From the NCBI RefSeq assembly GCF_014859565.1, contig NZ_JACUUA010000058.1, positions 1 through 19,230 on the forward strand: DNA of 19,230 nt. The letters run 5' to 3'. Positions 6,860-14,683 of the stretch are shown here, piece after piece. The notes below the pieces were generated by a model, which was given only the letters and a program-made list of their open reading frames with translations, had not been told where the DNA came from and made no database searches. The stretch comes from Marinospirillum sp. Lineage in GTDB: Bacteria > Pseudomonadota > Gammaproteobacteria > Pseudomonadales > Halomonadaceae. Within the stretch, counting starts at the first letter, position 1. Each line of letters starts with the position of its first letter. The translations under genes and the position numbers were made by a program.

Positions 6860-7654
6860 ATGATCAAGCGCGCTCTCCAACACCTGCTGCCCATTCATCT
6901 CATCTGTGGTCTGGTGTTATTGGCTGTTTCCAGCAATTTGCTGGCAGCCCAATGGCAAAGTTTTGCTCCAGTACAACAAGCTCTGCAAGGCCGTCAACCT
7001 GCCACCCAGGGATTAACTCTGGATTTACCACTGGTATCGGAGGATGGATCTGCAGTGCCGCTATCGGTTGTTTTTACTGCAAAACTGCCAGAAGGTGACT
7101 CATTAAAATCCCTGCGGATTTTTTCCACCGGCAACCCCAACCCTGAGATTATTGATTTTGTTTTTCATGACCCACGGGTTGTGGCCGATTTGTCCACGCG
7201 TGTCCGCCTGAATGAAAGCCAGACGGTGATTGCCCTGGCAACCAGTCATGCTGGACACACCTGGATTACTGAACGGGAAGTGAGAGTCACCGTGAGCGGC
7301 TGCCTGATGCGCAGTGATGAACAAGCGGATGGCGGAATGCAAAACCCGCGTATAGCCCTACCCAGACGCTTACAGGCCAATCAGAATGCCGAAATTCGCA
7401 CCCTGATCAACCACCCGATGGAAACCGGACTGCGCCGTAACAGTGAAGGGATGCTGTTGCCTCAGAACCTGATCAAAAGTCTGCGACTGACACTGGATCA
7501 ACAACCGGCGATGGAAACCCGCTTTTACACCGGCACCTCTGCCAATCCTTATGTACGTCTGAATCTGAAGTTAACACAAAGCAGTAAAGCGGCCTTTATC
7601 TGGCAGGATCAACAGGGTCAGAGTCTGATTGAACAGAGGGATCTGAACCTGTGA
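6860..7654 (+). CDS. Exported SoxY-SoxZ fusion, SoxYZ-like sulfur carrier
   Basis: SoxYZ is the periplasmic carrier that holds sulfur intermediates on a cysteine at the tip of SoxY. Here both parts are in one 264-residue chain. Residues 1-30 are a Sec signal peptide (ending LLAA). The SoxY-like domain spans about 31-150, with IFSTGNPNPEIIDFVF and the final strand EVRVTVSGC. The SoxZ-like domain spans about 165-264, with NPRIALPRRLQANQNAEIRTL, INHPMETGLRRNSEG and SANPYVRLNLKL. The usual C-terminal GGCGG arm of SoxY is replaced by SGCLMRS, with Cys148 now inside the linker between domains. This architecture resembles the SoxYZ-like carriers known beside quinoprotein dehydrogenases. The ATG at 6860 gives a clean signal peptide; the in-frame ATG at 6755 is inside the previous gene. 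There is no strong Shine-Dalgarno. It is the last gene of the operon. Confidence 0.88.
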   Translation: MIKRALQHLLPIHLICGLVLLAVSSNLLAAQWQSFAPVQQALQGRQPATQGLTLDLPLVSEDGSAVPLSVVFTAKLPEGDSLKSLRIFSTGNPNPEIIDFVFHDPRVVADLSTRVRLNESQTVIALATSHAGHTWITEREVRVTVSGCLMRSDEQADGGMQNPRIALPRRLQANQNAEIRTLINHPMETGLRRNSEGMLLPQNLIKSLRLTLDQQPAMETRFYTGTSANPYVRLNLKLTQSSKAAFIWQDQQGQSLIEQRDLNL

Positions 7655-7673
7655 TTTTGCTTACAGGAAACAA

Positions 7674-8441
7674 TCAGTTGATCGTTTCTGCAGATGCCGC
7701 ACCGCGTTTACTGGTCGCTTCGATATAATCAACCAGATAGTTACGCGCTTCGGTATCCATCGGCTGGAAGCGTGTGGCTATCCGGATTTTGTCAATACGG
7801 GAAGGGTGCAGTGGGTCGGCTTCCAATCGAATCACCTGGCAAGGCATCGTGGCTGTTTTTTCTGTACCAGGCAAAAGCAGCTTGATCTGAACGCTGTCAA
7901 AAACCGTCACCTGCCGCATTCCCTCGTGATCCGCCAGCACCTGAATGCCTGACAGTGAAACATCAATCAGGTCAGCCTCAATCAAATCACCACTGGCAAA
8001 CTTCATAAACACCTTCTGCCCACGTGCAGCGCGAATTCGTTCGGCATTACGCCGCTCCATGCGTCCACGCGCAAGAAACACTTTTTCTACCAGCTTTTTA
8101 GCCGTAAAAGGTTTGACCACAAAAGAAGTAGCGCCCAGCTGAACAGCAGTGACCAATGAATCCCGATCGCCTTTGGAGGTAATCATAATAAATGGCAAGT
8201 GCGCAGTGGCTGGATTATCCCGTACTGCTGCCAGCAGCTCATCACCAGCCATCACCGGCATTTCCCAGTCACAGAAGATCCAGTCGATATCAGGACGTTG
8301 CTTGAGCAGGCGTAATGCCTCCTGTCCGTCAGCAGCTTCAATTACTTCCTTGCAGAACAAGCGATCGCGCAGCACATTAATGATTGCTGTACGCGCTGTT
8401 GCTGAGTCATCTACCACTAGAACCACATCTTTATCGAGCAT
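7674..8441 (-). CDS. Response regulator with receiver and PilZ domains
   Basis: This is a cytoplasmic signalling protein that joins a phosphorylatable receiver to a C-terminal PilZ domain, the fold that binds cyclic di-GMP. I start at the ATG at 8441 (255 residues), which puts VVLVVDDS at the N terminus as receivers normally have. An ATG at 8534 would add 31 residues that lie in a repeat-bearing promoter region. Receiver residues are Asp11-Asp12, phosphoacceptor Asp58 (FCDWEMPVM), Thr88 and Lys110 (VVKPFTAKK). The PilZ part has RNAER at 131-135 and DVSLSG at 160-165, matching RxxxR and DxSxxG, so c-di-GMP binding is plausible. The gene converges on the SoxYZ fusion with 19 bases between stops. 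The cognate kinase is not in the window; chemotaxis or surface-motility control is a guess. Confidence 0.9.
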   Translation of the reverse strand: MLDKDVVLVVDDSATARTAIINVLRDRLFCKEVIEAADGQEALRLLKQRPDIDWIFCDWEMPVMAGDELLAAVRDNPATAHLPFIMITSKGDRDSLVTAVQLGATSFVVKPFTAKKLVEKVFLARGRMERRNAERIRAARGQKVFMKFASGDLIEADLIDVSLSGIQVLADHEGMRQVTVFDSVQIKLLLPGTEKTATMPCQVIRLEADPLHPSRIDKIRIATRFQPMDTEARNYLVDYIEATSKRGAASAETIN

Positions 8442-8515
8442 CTTCTTAACCCACGCAGGAGAGCATAATATTCTGTTAAGTTTAAGAGCATCTGAAAGCC
8501 CGTGATAGTCCATCA

Positions 8516-8548
8516 GATCACAAACTCGGATCACAAACTCGGATCACA
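8516..8548. repeat. Two and a half tandem copies of a 13-bp unit in a divergent promoter region
   Basis: GATCACAAACTCG occurs at 8516-8528 and 8529-8541, followed by the partial copy GATCACA at 8542-8548. It lies between the divergent receiver-PilZ gene (start 8441) and the membrane-protein gene (start 8639). The last copy ends 15 bases before TATAGT (8563-8568), a possible -10 box for the rightward gene, and covers the place where its -35 box would be. The array may be an activator site or a simple tandem duplication. Confidence 0.6.
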
Positions 8549-8638
8549 GGTGCAAACTTTGATATAGTAAGGCAGTTACACCTTAACCATGACATTATTT
8601 TCACCCTGGAAAACTCCGGGTTACATGGAGACCCCTGG

Positions 8639-9424
8639 ATGACAACGCCTTTTGCTTTTCGTATTTATGAAACCCACCGCTTTCTTAAAGCGGTACTTTC
8701 CAGCAGACAAGGCATCGGATTTTTATTCAGCCACCTGTTAAATACCCTGCTTCTGGCACTGGTGGTACTGCTGATCATCTCTCTGATGTTATTCGGACTC
8801 TTTGAGGGCATGATTCTGCGTCGGCGCACTCTGGTACTCAGCTTGGGTATGTTAAGCACCCTGTTGATTGTTGTGCCCATGGCCACCATGCCTTTTTTCT
8901 CTTTTAAGGATGTCATCAACCGCTGCGTCATTTTTTTCAGTCGCAAAGGGTTTTTTACCCACCTGAGTGAGCATGTGTTTTATCGTTTAACACTGGGCGG
9001 ACACATCAACCTGCACCTGGCAACAGCTCACCGGGTACTGGCAGAAAAACACCGACTGATGGCACACAAAACGGAATCGACCAACAATGTCAGCCGCCAG
9101 CTGGCATTTTCACTGGGTCGATCCATTAGGGATGCAGTTAAAATTTCCAGGGAGCTGGTGAAAAGCGGGCGTTTAAAGGCCGACCAGAAGATTGTTGGTG
9201 CCACCTACGGTTTTTTATTTGGTGCTGCCAGCAGCAAACTTAAGTTGCAGCGCCATCAACCCAGCCTGATCACCCGCAGCATCAGCGGTATTTTCTACCG
9301 CTTTGGTGCATTACACGCCGTGTTTATGTATTTCATCATCCATGACAAGCTGCCGCCATCCTTTGATCCGGTTTATTTTATGTCAACCGTAGGTGATGTG
9401 GTCGGCAGCAAGGTCATTCATTAA
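8639..9424 (+). CDS. Membrane protein of unknown function
   Basis: I do not recognise this 261-residue protein. GGAG at 8627-8630 precedes the ATG by 8 bases. Two strongly hydrophobic helices are visible at about 32-57 and 63-84, separated by the basic turn LRRRTL. A third weakly hydrophobic stretch lies at 216-235. Between residues 100 and 210 is a basic, mostly hydrophilic domain containing [30 protein letters not shown], rich in His, Arg and Lys and likely cytoplasmic by the positive-inside rule. There is no signal-peptide cleavage site or catalytic motif I can name. It is divergent from the receiver-PilZ gene, and its last 4 bases overlap the 3' end of the chemoreceptor gene on the other strand. 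A link to signalling is inferred from neighbours only. Confidence 0.8.
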   Translation: MTTPFAFRIYETHRFLKAVLSSRQGIGFLFSHLLNTLLLALVVLLIISLMLFGLFEGMILRRRTLVLSLGMLSTLLIVVPMATMPFFSFKDVINRCVIFFSRKGFFTHLSEHVFYRLTLGGHINLHLATAHRVLAEKHRLMAHKTESTNNVSRQLAFSLGRSIRDAVKISRELVKSGRLKADQKIVGATYGFLFGAASSKLKLQRHQPSLITRSISGIFYRFGALHAVFMYFIIHDKLPPSFDPVYFMSTVGDVVGSKVIH

Positions 9425-11046
9425 TCCAGCTTGAACTCATCCACCAGCTTTTCCAGGTGATCGGCCAGCTTCACCAGATCCTCACTGACTCGTGAGGATT
9501 TACTGGCATCCGCGGAGGTCTGCTGAGCGATGGTGCCAATGTGTGATACCTGAGCACTGACCCGCGCGGCAACCTCCTGCTGCTCATCTGCTGCAGTTGA
9601 CATCTGGGCATTCAGGCTGCTGATGTTGGTCACTGCATCAGCAATCTGAGTCAGAGAGTTACCCACTCGCTCCACATCTGCAACACTTCTCTGGGCACCT
9701 TGTCCGGCTGTGTCCATCATCCGCACAGCACCCTTGGCCTCTTCCTGCAGACGATCAATGGTACGGCGCACTTCCTGGGTCGCTTCATGAGTACGGTTTG
9801 CCAGTGAGCGAACCTCATCAGCGACCACGGCAAAACCTCGGCCACTTTCACCGGCACGAGCCGCCTCAATTGCGGCATTTAATGCCAATAAATTGGTTTG
9901 CTCAGCAATACCGGTAATAATTTCCAGCACCTTACTCACATCATCACTGTATTCATCCAGCGCCTTGATCACAGCAGATGCTTTTTCAAGATGCTCGGTC
10001 AGCTGATGGATGCCAGAGATACTCTCCTGCGTCAGGGTACGACTGGAGCTGGCTTCATTATCAGCCTGTGATGATGCCTGATAGGTTCTTTGAGCATGCT
10101 CGCGCACTTCATTGGCACTGACCTGCATCTGTTCCATTGAGCTGGCCATCTGTTCCGATTCAGCTAACTGAGAGTCCACTGCACGCACCGTTTCATCCGC
10201 CACAGTGGCAATGGTGTAGGCAGAGGATTTCAGGGTACGGGTAGTGGATGCCACTTGTCGCAGGCTGGCAGAAAAGCGCTCCAGCATGGTGTTAAACGCA
10301 GCCGACAGAGTGCCAATTTCATCACGGCTTCTGACTGTATGAACCCGGATGCTTAGATCCGACTGTTCCTCAACCTGCTGCATGGCTTTGCGCAGGTAGC
10401 GCAAGGGGCGCAGGATGATTCGGTACAACACCCAGGAGATCAATAGCACACCAGCTATAAACAACAGCAGTTGCACACCACCCAGTTGCAGCAGATTCAG
10501 GTTGATACGACGATCCAAGTCAGCCAGTGAATAACTCAGGCGAATCACACCCAGCAACTGACCCTCACTGCCTACGTGGCAGGCTGTACAGTTGGTGCCA
10601 CGATAATTCGACTGGTTAATCACGGGACGAAGCACTGTCAGTACCCGGCCCTGACTGGTGTTCTGAATCACCTGAATCGCTTCACCCGACAAGGCACGTC
10701 GATCCAATTCGTCTCGTGGCTGGTCAATATCCGCCCCCGGACCAAAAAACTGCCGTACCGGCTCGGCTCGCAGAACCCGCGCTTCAGTAATACCAGGCTG
10801 ACTTAACACCTTTTCACGATGCACTTCACGAAACTGTGCCAGAGTACCGGTCAGCATCATAATATTCAGAGTGTCCAGATAGCTGTCAGTCATATCTCTG
10901 ACGTTCTGCTCCATGGCTTCTTCAACCATGGCTCGCTCACTGCGAATGGTGAAAAGCATTGAAACAACCATCACCACCAGCAACACACTCAAGAGCACCG
11001 CGTTTACTTTGGTCTGGATGGAGGTATCCGCAAACCACTTGTTCAT
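9421..11046 (-). CDS. Methyl-accepting chemotaxis protein with a periplasmic haem c motif
   Basis: This is an inner-membrane chemoreceptor that signals through CheW and CheA. Of 541 residues, helix TM1 is about 15-34, the periplasmic sensor domain 35-186, TM2 about 187-208 and HAMP 209-262. The long cytoplasmic coiled coil has the family's signalling tip, [22 protein letters not shown] at 379-400 continuing to [12 protein letters not shown]. The sensor domain ends with TNCTACHVG, a CxxCH motif (Cys153, Cys156, His157) that should bind haem c covalently once exported. The receptor is therefore likely to sense redox state, oxygen, NO or CO. There is no C-terminal NWETF-like pentapeptide for CheR/CheB tethering. 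GGAGAA lies 7 bases upstream of the ATG. Its stop codon overlaps that of the convergent membrane-protein gene. Confidence 0.93.
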   Translation of the reverse strand: MNKWFADTSIQTKVNAVLLSVLLVVMVVSMLFTIRSERAMVEEAMEQNVRDMTDSYLDTLNIMMLTGTLAQFREVHREKVLSQPGITEARVLRAEPVRQFFGPGADIDQPRDELDRRALSGEAIQVIQNTSQGRVLTVLRPVINQSNYRGTNCTACHVGSEGQLLGVIRLSYSLADLDRRINLNLLQLGGVQLLLFIAGVLLISWVLYRIILRPLRYLRKAMQQVEEQSDLSIRVHTVRSRDEIGTLSAAFNTMLERFSASLRQVASTTRTLKSSAYTIATVADETVRAVDSQLAESEQMASSMEQMQVSANEVREHAQRTYQASSQADNEASSSRTLTQESISGIHQLTEHLEKASAVIKALDEYSDDVSKVLEIITGIAEQTNLLALNAAIEAARAGESGRGFAVVADEVRSLANRTHEATQEVRRTIDRLQEEAKGAVRMMDTAGQGAQRSVADVERVGNSLTQIADAVTNISSLNAQMSTAADEQQEVAARVSAQVSHIGTIAQQTSADASKSSRVSEDLVKLADHLEKLVDEFKLD

Positions 11047-11152
11047 TCAGTTTCTCCGCCTAGTGCCTAGCATAAACGCCAGACCACGACATAAAGGTTA
11101 CATGATCTTTTATTTAGAAGAGCAAGTCCATGATACAGGTCGGTAAAACATA

Positions 11153-11230
11153 TTAGAGCGACAGCTTTTCCGCCACAAAATCTGTATCTTTATCACCACG
11201 GCCAGAAAGATTGATCAGCACTGAAACATC
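11153..11230 (-). pseudogene. trpB: Remnant of the 3' end of trpB (tryptophan synthase beta chain)
   Basis: On the minus strand an open frame ends SVLINLSGRGDKDTDFVAEKLSL and stops at TAA 11155-11153. NLSGRGDKD is the hallmark near the C terminus of tryptophan synthase beta subunits. Only about 25 residues match. Upstream in this frame the peptide (QIVLAGYWRWLNHR) is unlike TrpB, and the other two minus frames show nothing obvious either. There is no room for a 400-residue gene, because the start of the next plus-strand gene lies at 11324. I read this as a deletion remnant whose left boundary is uncertain. The surrounding 277-base gap (11047-11323) otherwise holds only the upstream regions of the chemoreceptor and the 155-residue protein. 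Confidence 0.65.
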
Positions 11231-11323
11231 TGATCCTAACCTGTGATTCAGCCACCTCCAATAGCCAGCGAGAACAATTTGTATCTGCTGGCTCAAGAAA
11301 AGCCTTACATCAGGAGCACTTAA

Positions 11324-11791
11324 ATGCCTGCATCCACCTTTACACAAAATCACCAGCCTGAGCCATTAACTGCCAAACTGGAAACAAACTGGTCTTTCTG
11401 GCGAGTGAAAACACCGGCCTGCTGGTATCTTTATGCGGTGCAACCGGATCAAGCCTTGCACCTGGGGGCTTTTAATGATCCCGGCAGCCTGGCTGTTCAA
11501 CAACTGCGTTTTCTTGAAACCCCTAAAGCCACGGTCTTACTGCCACTGGACAGTGAGCAAGTAAACCTATGGCTGGAACACCCACAGGAGCAGACTGCCC
11601 CTCGATTTACCGGACAGCTGGGCAGCGCCTGGAGTGGTTATGGCATCAAAGCGATTGATGCTGCACAGGTGGAGGTGATTTATGCCGCAGACCTGCGGCA
11701 CGAATGGATGGGTGTTTTCAGCGAACCAGAAGCCTTTGCCGCCATTGAGCTGCATTATGACCGGCGGCGTAATCGTTGCCTGATCTGCTAA
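11324..11791 (+). CDS. Hypothetical protein, 155 residues
   Basis: I cannot assign this protein to a family. The ATG at 11324 has AGGAG at 11312-11316 seven bases upstream, which supports it as a real gene, as does its low overlap with other features. There is no signal peptide or membrane helix, so it is probably cytoplasmic. It is rich in Trp, Leu and Gln, with a central run of alternating hydrophobic residues (KATVLLPLDSEQVNLWLEH) typical of a small alpha/beta fold. It ends in a basic patch followed by cysteines (DRRRNRCLIC), which could bind metal or be a redox pair. It converges with dnaB, six bases from stop to stop, and stands alone. The position next to a trpB remnant suggests this spot has been rearranged. 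Confidence 0.72.
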   Translation: MPASTFTQNHQPEPLTAKLETNWSFWRVKTPACWYLYAVQPDQALHLGAFNDPGSLAVQQLRFLETPKATVLLPLDSEQVNLWLEHPQEQTAPRFTGQLGSAWSGYGIKAIDAAQVEVIYAADLRHEWMGVFSEPEAFAAIELHYDRRRNRCLIC

Positions 11792-11797
11792 AACAGC

Positions 11798-13210
11798 TCA
11801 ATCACTGTAAATAAGCCCGGCATCTTTATAAGCAGCCAGGCTGCCCGGCTCCAGATCATCAAAACGCGTAAATCGACCAGTGAACAGCAGATGCACACTG
11901 CCCACCGGGCCGTTACGTTGTTTGCCGATCACAATTTCCGCCAACCCTTTATTACCTTCTTTTTCCGGGTAATACACCTCATCCCGGTACACAAAAGCAA
12001 TCACGTCTGCATCCTGCTCAATCGCACCGGATTCACGTAGATCCGACATAATCGGGCGTTTGTTGGTGCGCTGCTCCAGGCCTCGATTCAGCTGTGACAA
12101 GGCCACAACCGGGCAACGAAATTCTTTCGCCAGCGCTTTTAACGAACGGGAAATCTCGGAAATCTCAGCGGTGCGGTTTTCGCTGTTGCCGGGCACACGC
12201 ATCAGCTGCAGGTAATCCACCATCACCAGTGCTACATCACCATTTTCCTTGGCAATACGTCGGGTGCGGGTACGTAGATCATTAGGTGACAGGCCGGGGG
12301 TATCATCAATATACAGCTTTTTGTCTTTTAACAAAGCCAGGGTGGAGCTGATGCGATCCCAGTCCTGATCCACCAACTGCCCGGTACGCACCTTGGTTTG
12401 ATCCACCTGCCCCAAGGATGAAAACATACGCATCAACAGCTGTTCTGCTGGCATCTCCATGGAAAAAACCAGTACCGCTTTATCGGTTGCCATCAGGGCA
12501 TTTTCCACCAGATTCATGGCAAAGGTGGTTTTACCCATGGAGGGACGACCGGCAATAATCACCAGATCTGAGGGCTGTAGACCCGACGTCATTTCATCCA
12601 GATCCTTGAAGCCAGTGGTCAGGCCGGTAATACCGGAAGCACTCAGATCCAGTGTCTCCAGCTTCTCCAGCAGCACTGCTGCAACATCATTAATATTACG
12701 AGGGCCACCAAATTTCGGGCGCTCCTCGGCAATGGTAAACACTTCCCGCTCGGCTTCGTTCAGCAGCTCATCGGAAGTTCGACCTTCCGGGTTGTAGGCG
12801 GAATCAGCAATACGCCGTGCTGCTTGAATCAGTTTGCGCCGCACGGAGCGTTCGCGCACGATCTGAGCATAGGCCAGAATGTTACTGGTGGAGGGCGTAT
12901 TACGCGCCAGTTCGATCAGATAAGGATCACCACCCACCTTGTCCAATAACTCGTGGGAGCGCAATTCAGCAGACAGAATCACCGGATCAAAGGGTGAGCT
13001 GCGCTTTGCCAGTTCCAGCATGATACTGAAGATATACTGATGGCCTGGTCGGTAAAAATCAGCCTCCACCAGCATTTCGGCCACCGCATCCAGGGAGGCA
13101 TTATCAATCATCAAGCCCCCCAGCACAGATTGCTCAGCCTCCAGAGAATAAGGCGGCAGTTTTACTGCTGCGGCTTCTTTGTCATCACTGAAACGTGCGT
13201 CATCCATCAT
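11798..13210 (-). CDS. dnaB: Replicative DNA helicase DnaB
   Basis: DnaB is the hexameric helicase that unwinds DNA at the replication fork. The sequence has the N-terminal primase-interacting domain (LPPYSLEAEQSVLGGLMIDN near 19-38) and the RecA-like motor. Using the residue numbering from the TTG at 13213, Walker A is GRPSMGKT at about 222-229, Walker B is VMVD at 331-333, and the arginine-finger region is KQRNGP at 431-436. No intein interrupts it. The upstream codon TTG (13213) is an unlikely start. ATGs at 13210 and 13207 are both possible; GAGG on the minus strand at 13218-13215 is 4 and 7 bases away respectively, so 13207 has the better spacing. The gene lies after the terminator of the ribosomal operon, so it likely has its own promoter or depends on read-through. 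Confidence 0.97.
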   Translation of the reverse strand: MMDDARFSDDKEAAAVKLPPYSLEAEQSVLGGLMIDNASLDAVAEMLVEADFYRPGHQYIFSIMLELAKRSSPFDPVILSAELRSHELLDKVGGDPYLIELARNTPSTSNILAYAQIVRERSVRRKLIQAARRIADSAYNPEGRTSDELLNEAEREVFTIAEERPKFGGPRNINDVAAVLLEKLETLDLSASGITGLTTGFKDLDEMTSGLQPSDLVIIAGRPSMGKTTFAMNLVENALMATDKAVLVFSMEMPAEQLLMRMFSSLGQVDQTKVRTGQLVDQDWDRISSTLALLKDKKLYIDDTPGLSPNDLRTRTRRIAKENGDVALVMVDYLQLMRVPGNSENRTAEISEISRSLKALAKEFRCPVVALSQLNRGLEQRTNKRPIMSDLRESGAIEQDADVIAFVYRDEVYYPEKEGNKGLAEIVIGKQRNGPVGSVHLLFTGRFTRFDDLEPGSLAAYKDAGLIYSD

Positions 13211-13231
13211 CAAGCCTCAAGCTTTAAACCC

Positions 13232-13264
13232 AAAAAAAAGGCACAGGTTAAGCCCCTGTGCCTT
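13232..13264 (-). terminator. Intrinsic terminator of the rpsF-rpsR-DUF2232-rplI operon
   Basis: On the minus strand the stem AAGGCACAGG (13264-13255) pairs with CCTGTGCCTT (13247-13238) around a 7-base loop and runs straight into eight T residues (13239-13232). This is a textbook intrinsic terminator, 55 bases past the rplI stop and just ahead of dnaB. A second potential hairpin, GAACCGG/CCGGTTC at 13270-13276 and 13290-13296, lies between it and rplI. Confidence 0.9.
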
Positions 13265-13318
13265 GATCAGAACCGGGGCCGGTGATTCACCGGTTCGGCT
13301 CAGTGTACTGCAGAAAAC

Positions 13319-13768
13319 TTATTCGGCAACAATCGCCACACGCAGTACAGCTTCAACTTCAGTGTGCAGGTGAACCTGAATCTCGAATTCACCAATGTGA
13401 CGCAGCGGGCCGTTCGGCAGACGCACTTCACTTTTGTTCAGCTCAACGCCGGCAGCAGTGGTTGCTTCAGCCAGGTCACGACCACCAATAGAACCAAACA
13501 GCTTGCCTTCATCACCCGCTTTGGAAGCGATGGTGACACGCTCCAGTGCTTCCAGTTTCTCTTTACGAGCCTGGGCAGCAGCCAGACGCTCAGCAGAAGC
13601 CGCTTCCAGCTCAGCGCGACGCTGTTGGAAAGCTTCACGGTTCTCAGCTGTTGCAGGAACAGCTTTGCCTTGTGGAATCAGAAAGTTACGGCCATAACCG
13701 TTTTTTACGTTAACTTCCTGACCCAGTGCACCCAGTTTGCTGATTTTTTCGAGCAGAATAACTTGCAT
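13319..13768 (-). CDS. rplI: 50S ribosomal protein L9
   Basis: L9 binds 23S rRNA near the L1 stalk and helps keep reading frame. The 149-residue length matches the family (E. coli 149). The N-terminal rRNA-binding domain shows [36 protein letters not shown], the L9 signature. The connecting helix (about 41-75) is rich in Ala, Glu and Arg, and the C-terminal domain carries [18 protein letters not shown] lies about 8 bases ahead of the ATG. It is the last gene of the rpsF operon and is followed by the strong terminator. Confidence 0.97.
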   Translation of the reverse strand: MQVILLEKISKLGALGQEVNVKNGYGRNFLIPQGKAVPATAENREAFQQRRAELEAASAERLAAAQARKEKLEALERVTIASKAGDEGKLFGSIGGRDLAEATTAAGVELNKSEVRLPNGPLRHIGEFEIQVHLHTEVEAVLRVAIVAE

Positions 13769-13786
13769 TTTTACATCCTCAAGACG

Positions 13787-14677
13787 TTAGGCCTCACCAT
13801 CCCCATCCTGCGGAGGAGGGGGCGGAGGAGCCAGTCGGTGACGAAAGTTCATCAGACTGTCCGCCAGGGCGATCAGTACGAGCAGAACACTCATGTAGGG
13901 CTGGGCAAACAGCAACGAGACATACAACAGACCCAGCCAGAAGCTGTTGTATTTTTTAATACCAAATACCCCGTGAACCAGTGCAACACCAGCCACAAGA
14001 TGAGGAACCAGCAGCACAGGAATCACCGGCATTAACCAGGACTGACCAGCAGCAACCAATACCAGAACCACAGGGAGCAACAATCCAGACCAGGCAGGTA
14101 ATCTGATGGAATGAAATTCCCGCTGAAAACCACCGGGGTTGTACAGCAGACTTTGCCACCAGCGCGCCAGCAGCACACTGCCCAGCACCATCAATAACTG
14201 CAAGGAGGTAATGGCACCATTCAGCAGCAGATCAAGCATCACCACCAGTCGCTGCATATCTGCAGCACCCAGTTCGAATTGCTCAGTCATGCCCTGGTGT
14301 TCCATCAGTGCCGTAACCAGAGTATTCATCAACTCCGGTGGCAACCACTTCAGGGTCAGTGCTACAACAGCAGCCAGCAAAGCACCCACCAGCAATAACT
14401 GGCTCCAGGCCTTACCTTCACGCAGGAAATCGGCCAGCAAAGCTGAACCAACCAGCGCCAGCAGCACATCAGGGCTGTCCATTGCCAGCCAGTAATACAA
14501 ACCGGGCAAGCAGGCAGCCAGCAGCACTTTTAAACCATGACTACGCCCTGCATACAGCCAGACCAGCGCCACTATGGCACCGCTGAACAGCGTCAGGAAC
14601 GGAATCATGGAGGTTACCACGGCAGAACCTATGGCTCTACCGGGGCTTTTCATTACGAACTCTGCAATTGCACGCAT
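13787..14677 (-). CDS. DUF2232-like membrane protein encoded in the ribosomal operon
   Basis: This is a multi-pass inner-membrane protein of unknown function, found in this exact place (between rpsR and rplI) in Pseudomonas and related bacteria. Its 296 residues contain about eight hydrophobic segments and end in a polyproline/acidic tail (APPPPPPQDGDGEA). The N terminus MRAIAEFVMKSPGRA resembles Pseudomonas relatives. The ATG at 14677 lacks a good Shine-Dalgarno; a hairpin (14684-14704) stands 6 bases upstream, which could lower translation relative to the ribosomal genes. The stop is 18 bases from rplI. The family assignment rests on context and hydrophobic pattern, so it is moderate; co-transcription with S6, S18 and L9 is strongly suggested. 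Confidence 0.82.
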   Translation of the reverse strand: MRAIAEFVMKSPGRAIGSAVVTSMIPFLTLFSGAIVALVWLYAGRSHGLKVLLAACLPGLYYWLAMDSPDVLLALVGSALLADFLREGKAWSQLLLVGALLAAVVALTLKWLPPELMNTLVTALMEHQGMTEQFELGAADMQRLVVMLDLLLNGAITSLQLLMVLGSVLLARWWQSLLYNPGGFQREFHSIRLPAWSGLLLPVVLVLVAAGQSWLMPVIPVLLVPHLVAGVALVHGVFGIKKYNSFWLGLLYVSLLFAQPYMSVLLVLIALADSLMNFRHRLAPPPPPPQDGDGEA

Positions 14678-14683
14678 AATATC

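Noticed and set aside
7648..7667. CCTGT/ACAGG dyad between the SoxYZ fusion and the receiver-PilZ gene as terminator
   Set aside because: Only 5 bp with a 10-base loop, overlapping the stop codon, and no T-run on either strand.
8442..8534. Longer N terminus for the receiver-PilZ protein
   Set aside because: It would place 31 non-receiver residues before the first beta strand and start inside the 13-bp repeats.
10576..10590. CTACGTGGCAGGCTGTACA region (the CxxCH codons) as a zinc site rather than haem
   Set aside because: The motif is CxxCH in an exported domain right before TM2, which fits haem c attachment better; zinc remains possible but has no second ligand pair nearby.
11153..11353. 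66-codon minus-strand frame as an intact small gene
   Set aside because: Only its last 25 residues resemble anything (TrpB C terminus), and its upstream part overlaps the ribosome site and start of the 155-residue gene; better read as a remnant.
13364..14035. 223-codon plus-strand frame across rplI and the DUF2232-like gene
   Set aside because: It spans two real minus-strand genes and has the composition of a complement frame.
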